A stretch of DNA of 64,000 bases, from positions 9,705 to 73,704 of the forward strand of contig DASQAZ010000055.1 in the NCBI GenBank assembly GCA_035635475.1. The letters run 5' to 3'. The stretch is from VBOC01 sp035635475. Its GTDB lineage: Bacteria > Bacteroidota > Ignavibacteria > UBA10030 > SZUA-254. Shown piece after piece: positions 55,235 through 62,154 of the stretch (position 1 is its first letter; each line of letters begins with the position of its first letter). The position numbers and the translations under genes are program-made. The notes below the pieces were generated by a model. It saw nothing but the letters and a program-made list of their open reading frames with translations. It ran no database searches and had not been told where the DNA came from.

Positions 55235-56625
55235 TCAATCCGTGCATCCCGGGGGGTATATTCCAGCTTCAAAATTCGCACAGTTTTCGACGTAATCTTG
55301 TGCCGCTCATCGAGCCGCATGCCGCAAATCCAGACGATTTCGCCGTTTGAAACAAGAATCGGAATCGCCGTCTTTTGAAATAACGGAATTTTTTCGTCAA
55401 TAAAAAAATCGCTCAATTTCTTCTTCTCCTGCATGCCGAGCGGAATGAACCAGTCTCCTTCCTTCCAGTTCCTGAGGAGGCATTCCGGGGCCAGTGTATC
55501 GGCATCGACAAACTCGATGTTCGGGTCGGTGGAAAGGAGGGCCTGGGCGGATGCGGCCGACCCGAAGCCAAACCGGTCGAACTGGTAGATGCGTTTGAGC
55601 TCAATGCGGTGCTGGAAGGGAGTCAGCCGGTTATTCCGCAAGAAGATCAATTGGTCGCGGTTCCGGTAGAAGACGGCGTCTTTGGCGATTGAACACGAGG
55701 TTCCCGTCTCTCCGCCAGCGACGCGAAGCATGGTCTTCACAGTTCCGAAATCGATTTCCCTCGCCGTAAACTCCCGGGCCGCGTGCAGGAGCACGTGCTC
55801 CTGCAGAAACACCGGCTGCACCCGGAACGCCGTCAGATCGAGGATGACGCTACCCTCAGAACCCGCGACGAGCAGTCCGGGCATGACCTTCCCGACTTGC
55901 TCTTTCAGGTAATCTTCCAATTGATCGAACAGCTCCGCGGTCCTGCTCAAGGTGCGGATAAGATTCGGGTTAATATTCTGCCGGATGAGCGGAATCACAT
56001 CGTGCCGCAGGAAGTTTCTGGTGTACTGACGGTCTGCATTCGATGCATCTTCCCGATAGGATAATTTCCGGTCGGCGGCATATTCCCCGATCTGTTTTCG
56101 CGTTGCGAAGAGGAGGGGGCGAATGATGGATTGATCGTTTCTTCGCACAGGGATGCCGGAGAGCCCGTGCACCCCGGCCCCGCGGAAAAGGTTGAACAGG
56201 ATCGTTTCCGCATTGTCGTCTGCATGATGGGCTGTTGCAATTTTCTGGTATCCAAGCGAGGAACGGAGCCTGTCGAAGAACGCGTAGCGGAGATTCCGAC
56301 CGCATTCCTCAACCGAGAGCTTTTGCGCTTCGGCGACCGCCCGGGTATTCGCGCGCTCCACGTAACATTCGAGTCCGCGCGCCAGGGCAACCGACCGGAG
56401 CAATGCCTCATCCCGGTCGGCTTCGATTCCGCGGAGCTGATGGTTGAAATGCGCCACCGAGAGCGTGAGCTGGGATTCCCGCTTGATATTGTCAAGAGCA
56501 TCCAGCATCACCATCGAATCAAGACCGCCGCTGACCGCCAGAATGATCTTTTCGCCGCGGTCGATGAGCCGAAAATCACGGATGAATCTCCTCATCTTGC
56601 CGAGGAATGGCTCAGTCGAGGTCAT
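55231..56625 (-). CDS. tilS: tRNA(Ile)-lysidine synthase
   Basis: 464 residues from ATG 56625 (TTG 56631 is a possible alternative). The ATP-PP loop motif is SGGLDS (32-37); IATAHHADDNAETILFNLFRGAGVHGLSGI is the second TilS signature. The C-terminal domain with LRNWKEGDWFIPLGMQEKKKLSDFFIDEKIPLF is the tRNA-binding TilS C-domain. It makes lysidine at position 34 of tRNA-Ile(CAU) so it reads AUA. An intrinsic terminator lies just upstream. Confidence 0.97.
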   Translation of the reverse strand: MTSTEPFLGKMRRFIRDFRLIDRGEKIILAVSGGLDSMVMLDALDNIKRESQLTLSVAHFNHQLRGIEADRDEALLRSVALARGLECYVERANTRAVAEAQKLSVEECGRNLRYAFFDRLRSSLGYQKIATAHHADDNAETILFNLFRGAGVHGLSGIPVRRNDQSIIRPLLFATRKQIGEYAADRKLSYREDASNADRQYTRNFLRHDVIPLIRQNINPNLIRTLSRTAELFDQLEDYLKEQVGKVMPGLLVAGSEGSVILDLTAFRVQPVFLQEHVLLHAAREFTAREIDFGTVKTMLRVAGGETGTSCSIAKDAVFYRNRDQLIFLRNNRLTPFQHRIELKRIYQFDRFGFGSAASAQALLSTDPNIEFVDADTLAPECLLRNWKEGDWFIPLGMQEKKKLSDFFIDEKIPLFQKTAIPILVSNGEIVWICGMRLDERHKITSKTVRILKLEYTPRDARIE

Positions 56626-56643
56626 TTCCAAACTCGTTTCGGT

Positions 56644-56680
56644 AAAAAAAATGCCCTTCAGACTGCCGGATCTGGAAGGG
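56644..56680 (-). terminator. Intrinsic terminator between tRNA-Met and tilS
   Basis: On the minus strand CCCTTC-C-AGA pairs with TCT-GAAGGG (nine pairs with one bulged C; 56671-56680 with 56654-56662). CA and eight T (56644-56651) follow. It begins 13 bases after the tRNA-Met end and stops 18 bases before tilS. Confidence 0.75.
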
Positions 56681-56693
56681 GGATCTCAGGACG

Positions 56694-56767
56694 TAGCGGA
56701 GGAGGGAGTCGAACCCCCGACACACGGATTATGATTCCGTTGCTCTAACCAACTGAGCTACTCCGCC
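56694..56767 (-). tRNA. tRNA-Met, elongator (anticodon CAT)
   Basis: 74 bases. The acceptor GGCGGAG pairs with CTCCGCT, giving a G1-U72 wobble, with A discriminator. The anticodon loop is ATCATAA. The acceptor and T-arm (GGGGGTTCGACTCCC) closely match Bacillus elongator tRNA-Met, so this is preferred over the lysidine-modified tRNA-Ile(CAU). No encoded CCA. Confidence 0.9.
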
Positions 56768-56780
56768 GTAAGTACTTGAA

Positions 56781-56809
56781 AATATACCACAAAAACGCGC
56801 GACATGCAA
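56781..56809 (-). promoter_or_regulatory. Predicted promoter of tRNA-Met (and perhaps tilS-hpt-ftsH)
   Basis: On the minus strand TTGCAT (56804-56809), 17 bases, TATATT (56781-56786), ending 13 bases before the tRNA 5' end. Confidence 0.6.
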
Positions 56810-56828
56810 GGATTTACCCGGTTTCTCG

Positions 56829-56857
56829 TTGACTTTCGCGAGGAACATCTCTATCTT
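56829..56857 (+). promoter_or_regulatory. Predicted promoter of hpnCDE
   Basis: TTGACT (56829-56834), 17 bases, TATCTT (56852-56857), 32 bases before the hpnC start. It faces away from the tRNA-Met promoter, with the -35 boxes 19 bases apart. Confidence 0.65.
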
Positions 56858-56889
56858 ACCGGAGTTTTCCCAATCGTCCCTGAAGTGTG

Positions 56890-57870
56890 ATGGAAGACTT
56901 CACAACATCGTTCAGCGCTCCGGCGCAGTTTTCTGAAACGACGGTCTCGAGCACATGGGTGGCCGCTCCCTTGCCGAGCCGGCCTACGCCGGATGAGGCG
57001 TTCAAGTACTGCGCGGCAATTGCCGCCGAACATGCGGAAAACTTTCCGGTGGCGTCCCTTTTTTTGCCTGAGGAGAAGCGGCCGTATCTCCAGGCAATTT
57101 ATGCGTTCAGCAGGATTGCAGACGACTTTGCCGACGAGCTGGACGTGAGCCCGGGAGAGCGGCTCGCGAGGCTGCAGGACTGGGAAACGATGCTGGCAGA
57201 CTCGTTCAATGGGCGTGCCGACCACCCGGTGTTCGTTGCGCTGGCGGAGACATTCAACCGGTGCCACATCCCGATTGAGCCATTTTCTGATTTACTGAGC
57301 GCGTTCAAACGAGATGTCGTCCAGAATCGCTATGAATCGTTTGAGGACCTCCTCTCCTACTGCCGATGTTCGGCGAATCCGGTGGGCCGGCTCGTCCTCA
57401 TGGTTTTCGGTCATCGGGATGAAGCGATTTTCAAATGCTCGGACGCAATCTGCACCGCCCTGCAGCTCACAAATTTCTGGCAGGATATCTTTGTCGACCT
57501 GAAGAAGAACCGGCTGTATCTACCCCTTGAAGATTTAAACCGCTTCGGTTACACCGAGGATCTGTGGCGGCGCGGCGTCGCCGACGAGCGGTTCAGGGCG
57601 CTCCTGGGGTTCGAAATTGATCGTACGAAAGCTCTTTTTTACGACGGCGCCGGACTCCCGTCCCAGGTGGAACGAGAACTATCGGTTGAGCTAAGAATGG
57701 TCTGGTTCGGGGGGATGGCGATCCTCAAGAAGCTTGAACGGCGTGGTGTTGCGCCTTCCTCGAGGCCGAGCCTTACTGGAATCGATAAGGCCGGGATCCT
57801 CTTCCGGTCGCTTTTCTATAACGACCTGAGCCGTTACGGCAGAAAGAAGAAACAGTGGGATCTGACCTAG
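56890..57870 (+). CDS. hpnC: Squalene biosynthesis protein HpnC (hydroxysqualene synthase)
   Basis: 326 residues from ATG 56890 (a GTG immediately before is possible). The squalene/phytoene synthase fold shows the two Asp-rich sites DDFADE (78-83) and QDIFVD (198-203, in NFWQDIFVDLKKNRLYLP). In known hpnCDE systems HpnD makes presqualene diphosphate from two farnesyl diphosphates, HpnC converts it to hydroxysqualene and HpnE reduces that to squalene. Order hpnC-hpnD-hpnE supports this. The stop overlaps the hpnD start. Confidence 0.93.
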   Translation: MEDFTTSFSAPAQFSETTVSSTWVAAPLPSRPTPDEAFKYCAAIAAEHAENFPVASLFLPEEKRPYLQAIYAFSRIADDFADELDVSPGERLARLQDWETMLADSFNGRADHPVFVALAETFNRCHIPIEPFSDLLSAFKRDVVQNRYESFEDLLSYCRCSANPVGRLVLMVFGHRDEAIFKCSDAICTALQLTNFWQDIFVDLKKNRLYLPLEDLNRFGYTEDLWRRGVADERFRALLGFEIDRTKALFYDGAGLPSQVERELSVELRMVWFGGMAILKKLERRGVAPSSRPSLTGIDKAGILFRSLFYNDLSRYGRKKKQWDLT

Positions 57871-58718
57871 TATTGACGCCGCTGCGGCCCGGTTTGACCG
57901 GCGTGAGATCAAGCTTTCGCTATTCGTTTGCATTTCTTCCGAGGTCTCAACGCGATGCCCTGAAGGCCGTCTATGCCTTCTGCAGGATGACCGACGATAT
58001 CGCGGACAGCCCCGAGGCCGGCGGGCTCAACCGGAGGATCGAGCTTCTGCGGAAATGGAGGGAGGAGCTCGAGAGCGCATTCCGCGGCCAGTCGGGCTAC
58101 GCCGTTCTCAACCGCCTCAGCGCCATTGCGAAACGATTCAATATCCCTGTCATGCATTTCTACGACCTTCTGCGGGGCGTTGAGATGGACTTGACGAAGA
58201 ACCGGTACGCGACGTTTGAGGAGCTGAAAGAGTATTGCACACTCGTGGCATCATCCGTGGGTCTGATGACGCTCGAAATTTTCGGTCCGAGGAACGCCAG
58301 AACGCGCGAATATGCAGTCAACCTCGGCATCGCACTTCAGTTGACGAATATCCTGCGGGACGTCGGGATCGACGGATCGTACGGGAGGATTTATCTTCCG
58401 GCGGAAGACCTGCGAAGATTCGGTTATTCGGAATCCGACCTCCTCGCGCGGACTTATACTCCTCAGTTTCGAGCGCTGATGGAATTTGAGACCGCCCGGG
58501 CTGAGGAGTACTTTGAGCGGGCCCGCGCGCTTCTTCCCGCAGAAGACCGGCGTGCGATGTTCGCTCCGAAGATCATGGAACGGATCTATTTCCACACCCT
58601 GCTCCGGATCAAGCAGGCCGATTACAATGTCCTCGACCATACTGTCTCCCTCCCCCGGTTTTTGCAGTTCCTGATTGCGCTGAAGTACTGGGTGAAGCAG
58701 CGGCTGCTCGGCCGTTGA
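57855..58718 (+). CDS. hpnD: Presqualene diphosphate synthase HpnD
   Basis: 287 residues from GTG 57855, overlapping hpnC by 16 bases; TTG 57873 would avoid overlap. Squalene/phytoene synthase fold with DDIAD (47-51) and RDVGID (168-173), plus the LQLTNILRDVG and YGRIYLPAEDLRRFGYSE pattern typical of HpnD. It condenses two farnesyl diphosphates. Confidence 0.93.
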   Translation: MGSDLVLTPLRPGLTGVRSSFRYSFAFLPRSQRDALKAVYAFCRMTDDIADSPEAGGLNRRIELLRKWREELESAFRGQSGYAVLNRLSAIAKRFNIPVMHFYDLLRGVEMDLTKNRYATFEELKEYCTLVASSVGLMTLEIFGPRNARTREYAVNLGIALQLTNILRDVGIDGSYGRIYLPAEDLRRFGYSESDLLARTYTPQFRALMEFETARAEEYFERARALLPAEDRRAMFAPKIMERIYFHTLLRIKQADYNVLDHTVSLPRFLQFLIALKYWVKQRLLGR

Positions 58719-58742
58719 TTGTCGAGCCGATCCCAAAGCCTC

Positions 58743-60116
58743 ATGTCACCGACGCGGAAGTCCAGTCATTCCTCCAAGAGCTCCCGCCCTGATGTGGTTA
58801 TCATCGGCGGCGGCCTGAGCGGCCTTGCGGCTGCAGTCGAGCTCGCCTCGCGCGGGGCGTCTGTCGTTCTCTGTGAACAGGCCCCACGGCTCGGGGGGAG
58901 GTGTTACTCCTATGTCGACCGGAAGACCGGAGACGTGGTCGACAATGGCCAGCATCTTCTCATCGGCGCGAACCACCATGTGCTCAATTATCTCGAGCGG
59001 ACGGGGGCCCGCGCGCATCTGAGAAAGCGGCGGGAAACCGGTTTGCCGCTTCACCACCCTGTTAAGGGGATGACCACGTTCGAAATCCCGAGCTTTCGGC
59101 AGCCTCTCCGTCTGGCAAGAGGCATCCTAAAAAAAAACCTCCTGACCCTTCGGGACCGGAGGAAGCTCATGAACGTTGCGTCCGCCCTGAGCGGATTAGA
59201 TCCGCACTCCGAGAGAGTGCTGGCATCGGTAACGGTGGAGCAGTGGTTGACGGCCCTCGGTCAATCCGAGGAGGCAAGGATCTGCCTCTGGTATCCCATC
59301 GCGGTTTCCGTGATGAACGATTTGCCCGAGAGGTCATCTGCGCTTCTTTTTGCGCGCGCCTTGAAACTGGCGTTGATGGGCGCACCGTCAGACTCATCCA
59401 TCCTTCTGCCGTCTGTCGGACAGTCGGAGCTCTACGTCGATGGTGCCTCCGAGTACCTGAACGCCAGAAAGGCGGCGCTGCTGAAAAACACCCAGGTCAG
59501 ATCGCTCGAGATCAAGGGGTCTGAGGTTTCCGCCGTGGTGTTGAATGACGGCACCCGCATCCGGCCTTCCTGGGTAATCAGCACCGTGCCGTACTTCTCG
59601 CTCGGAAGCCTTATCCCCCGGAAGCTGAAGCGAGAAAAGCCATTCGGCGGCCTCGGTCGGATTGAGAGCTCGCCCATCGTCTCCTTCCATTTTTGGTTCG
59701 ACAAGGATTTCATGGAGATGGATTTTCTGGGATTGATCGGGAGGAGGATTCAGTGGGTCTTCAACCGGCGAAGGATCATGGGGGAAGATCAAAAACAAAC
59801 CGGCTACGTCACGGCAATCATCAGCGGGGCCCGCCGGTATGTCGACCTGCCGGGGGCCGATTTGCGATCGATTGCGCTGGAGGATCTCCGAAGCGCGTTC
59901 CCCGGCATGGACGGCTCGAGACTCCTCTTCTCTATTATTATAAAGGAAAAACGAGCGACGTTTTCCCCCACATGCGATGTCGAGAGCCTTCGCCCATTTC
60001 CGGAAACGCCGATTCGAAATTTTTTTCTGGGGGGCGACTGGACGAACACCGGCCTGCCGGCCACGCTCGAAGGCGCGGTCATCAGCGGTTACACGGCGGC
60101 TGCCCGAATACGGTGA
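58743..60116 (+). CDS. hpnE: Hydroxysqualene dehydroxylase HpnE (FAD-dependent)
   Basis: 457 residues from ATG 58743; TTG 58719 would add eight. FAD-binding GGGLSGLAAAVELASRGASVVLCEQAPRLGGRCYS is near the N-terminus (about 20-55), then VDNGQHLLIGANHHVLNYL, typical of HpnE/amine-oxidase-like desaturases. The C-terminal FLGGDWTNTGLPATLEGAVISGYTAA is the second FAD element. It removes the hydroxyl from hydroxysqualene. No squalene-hopene cyclase is in the window. Confidence 0.92.
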   Translation: MSPTRKSSHSSKSSRPDVVIIGGGLSGLAAAVELASRGASVVLCEQAPRLGGRCYSYVDRKTGDVVDNGQHLLIGANHHVLNYLERTGARAHLRKRRETGLPLHHPVKGMTTFEIPSFRQPLRLARGILKKNLLTLRDRRKLMNVASALSGLDPHSERVLASVTVEQWLTALGQSEEARICLWYPIAVSVMNDLPERSSALLFARALKLALMGAPSDSSILLPSVGQSELYVDGASEYLNARKAALLKNTQVRSLEIKGSEVSAVVLNDGTRIRPSWVISTVPYFSLGSLIPRKLKREKPFGGLGRIESSPIVSFHFWFDKDFMEMDFLGLIGRRIQWVFNRRRIMGEDQKQTGYVTAIISGARRYVDLPGADLRSIALEDLRSAFPGMDGSRLLFSIIIKEKRATFSPTCDVESLRPFPETPIRNFFLGGDWTNTGLPATLEGAVISGYTAAARIR

Positions 60117-60140
60117 GGGTCGCTCCGGATCCGGCCTGAT

Positions 60141-60737
60141 TTACGCAACGAGCGGGGCGAGGATCTTCATCACCAGGGGCTGGAGGGGGATCAGAGCCGC
60201 GTACACGGCGAGCGCCACAAGCCATTTCCATTTCACAGAGTTCATTTCGTGAATGATGGCAACCGCCACGAAGAGAAGCGTCAGCGAGAGGAAACAAAGC
60301 ACGACGATCTCGGCGGTCGGATTGTGCGCGACGGAGAGAACCGCACCATTCTGGACCGGGGGGATCATCGTCCTCGGACGGAAGAATAGTTGAATGAAGA
60401 GCGTCAGCGTTTCGGGGAGCCGGACGACCGCATTAACGAACGCCAGGGCTCCAAGGAAAAGGATCTTTGGAAAGCGGAGGAAGCCTGCAAATGAAATAAG
60501 CGCAGCGAGCAACGTCACGGAAGGGGCCGCCACAGTTTCGAACATCGCTCTCCGAAAACTGTTTCCCGGCATCCCGGCCGATGTGGACGCGGCCGCGAGG
60601 CGGTGGGCGACAAGATCCGAGAACTCTTGAACTAACATCGATACGACAATTGCACCGATCACCGACGGGATTCCCAGCAACAGGAGCTTCCGCGTCGATA
60701 GCGTGGGCTCGTCATCAAAGTGCGGCATGAGCAGCAT
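60141..60737 (-). CDS. Small polytopic membrane protein (Yip1-like)
   Basis: 198 residues with about five hydrophobic helices. The arrangement (an N-terminal soluble stretch, then LLLGIPSVIGAIVVSMLV and later AAPSVTLLAALISFAGFLRFPKILFLGALAFVNAV) resembles Yip1-domain proteins, but I cannot confirm this. Function unknown. It is transcribed alone and converges with hpnE, 24 bases apart. Confidence 0.7.
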   Translation of the reverse strand: MLLMPHFDDEPTLSTRKLLLLGIPSVIGAIVVSMLVQEFSDLVAHRLAAASTSAGMPGNSFRRAMFETVAAPSVTLLAALISFAGFLRFPKILFLGALAFVNAVVRLPETLTLFIQLFFRPRTMIPPVQNGAVLSVAHNPTAEIVVLCFLSLTLLFVAVAIIHEMNSVKWKWLVALAVYAALIPLQPLVMKILAPLVA

Positions 60738-60775
60738 TCCTCGATTGTGGTTCGTGGCTTGATTGATGGACGCCT

Positions 60776-60804
60776 AAGGTAATGGATTTAGAGGATAGTT
60801 TCAA
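60776..60804 (-). promoter_or_regulatory. Predicted promoter of the small membrane protein
   Basis: On the minus strand TTGAAA (60799-60804), 17 bases, TACCTT (60776-60781), 38 bases before the start at 60737. Confidence 0.55.
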
Positions 60805-60808
60805 GTTG

Positions 60809-60837
60809 TTGATTTTTCGTGAACAAAGGGCTACCTT
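60809..60837 (+). promoter_or_regulatory. Predicted promoter of tyrS
   Basis: TTGATT (60809-60814), 17 bases, TACCTT (60832-60837), 30 bases before the tyrS ATG. Only four bases separate its -35 from that of the minus-strand promoter. No T-box-like leader fits in the remaining space. Confidence 0.55.
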
Positions 60838-60867
60838 GACATTCCGAGCCAGTCACTGCGCGAGAAA

Positions 60868-62154
60868 ATGAGCAAATCTGCCGAGAGTCTTTTTGAGGAA
60901 CTGAAATGGAGAGAGTTTCTCCACACGGCGACCGAGGGAGTGGAGGGCGAACTCTCAAAGTCCGGCGTGACGGGTTACATCGGGTTCGATCCGACTGCTT
61001 CGAGCCTCCATGTCGGCTCCCTCCTTCCCATCATGGGTCTTGTCCACCTGCAGCGGCACGGCCATAGTCCGATCGCCATCGCGGGCGGCGGCACCGGAAT
61101 GATCGGCGATCCCAGCGGGAAAACGCAGGAGCGGAAGTTACTATCAAAGGGGGATATCGAGCGGAACCTCGAAGGGATCCGGAGCCAGCTTTCACATTTT
61201 CTGGATTTTAAAAAGGCGGGCAATTCCGCCCGGATCGTGAATAATGCGGAATGGCTCACAACCATCTCGTTAATGGAATTCCTTCGGGATGTCGGGAAAT
61301 TCTTCTCCATTAACGACATGCTGGCCAAGGATTCTGTCAAGTCGCGCATCGAGCAGCAGCAGGGGATGTCATTCACCGAGTTTACCTATTCTCTCCTGCA
61401 GTCGTATGACTACCTCCAGTTGTACGACCGCTACCGGTGCACGCTGCAAATGGGGGGAAGCGATCAGTGGGGCAACATCGTCGCCGGAGTCGAACTCATC
61501 CGCCGAATGCGAGGGGCGAATGTACACGGAATTGTCTTCCCGTTGCTGGAAACTTCGAAAGGCGAGAAATTCGGAAAGACGGAGGCTGGAGCCGTGTGGC
61601 TCGACCCTGTCAGGACTTCGCCTTATAAGTTCTATCAGTTCTGGTTTAATACCGGGGACCGGGACGTCATCAAGTACCTGAAGCTTTTCACGCTTCTATC
61701 AAAAGAAAGAATTACGGAGCTGGAGTCGAAGCACCAATCAGCTCCGGGAGAACGGGAGGCGCAGAGATCGCTGGCGTCCGAGGTAACGGGGACGGTGCAT
61801 GGTGAGAGTGCGCTCGGGCAGGCGCTGCGCGCATCGAAGATTTTCTTCGGCGGCGAAATCACCGGCGTGGACGAGAACGAATTGCTTGATATTTTCGGCG
61901 ATGTCCCATCCACCGAAATACCGAAGGCAAAACTCAGCGATCCCGGGGCACCGCTGATCGATCTGTTGGTCGCCGGCGGTGCGGCGAAGTCGAAGGGCGA
62001 AGCTCGCCGCGCCGTTGAGGGAGGGGGAATCTATGTGAACAACATTCGCGTCACAGAAGCCGATAAAAACCTTACGCTCCGGGAGACGCTCAAGGGTAAG
62101 TTTATCGTCCTCCGGAAAGGTGCCAGGAATTATCTCCTGGTCAAAGCCGTCTGA
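60868..62154 (+). CDS. tyrS: Tyrosyl-tRNA synthetase
   Basis: 428 residues, class I. The HIGH-like motif is HVGS (48-51), the KMSKS-like motif KFGKT (234-238), with GGSDQWGNIVAGVELIRR between. The C-terminal S4-like domain has PLIDLLVAGGAAKSKGEARRAVEGGGIYVNN. It charges tRNA-Tyr (a tRNA-Tyr is at 3310). Its stop overlaps the ABC gene by one base. Confidence 0.97.
   Translation: MSKSAESLFEELKWREFLHTATEGVEGELSKSGVTGYIGFDPTASSLHVGSLLPIMGLVHLQRHGHSPIAIAGGGTGMIGDPSGKTQERKLLSKGDIERNLEGIRSQLSHFLDFKKAGNSARIVNNAEWLTTISLMEFLRDVGKFFSINDMLAKDSVKSRIEQQQGMSFTEFTYSLLQSYDYLQLYDRYRCTLQMGGSDQWGNIVAGVELIRRMRGANVHGIVFPLLETSKGEKFGKTEAGAVWLDPVRTSPYKFYQFWFNTGDRDVIKYLKLFTLLSKERITELESKHQSAPGEREAQRSLASEVTGTVHGESALGQALRASKIFFGGEITGVDENELLDIFGDVPSTEIPKAKLSDPGAPLIDLLVAGGAAKSKGEARRAVEGGGIYVNNIRVTEADKNLTLRETLKGKFIVLRKGARNYLLVKAV

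Noticed and set aside
56694..56767. tRNA with CAT anticodon as tRNA-Ile(CAU), the TilS substrate, next to tilS
   Set aside because: The acceptor stem with G1-U72 and the T-arm match Bacillus elongator tRNA-Met far better. The neighbourhood is suggestive but not evidence.
60125..60134. Perfect palindrome CCGGATCCGG between hpnE and the minus-strand membrane gene
   Set aside because: Ten bases without loop or T-run cannot be a terminator and there is no further symmetry.
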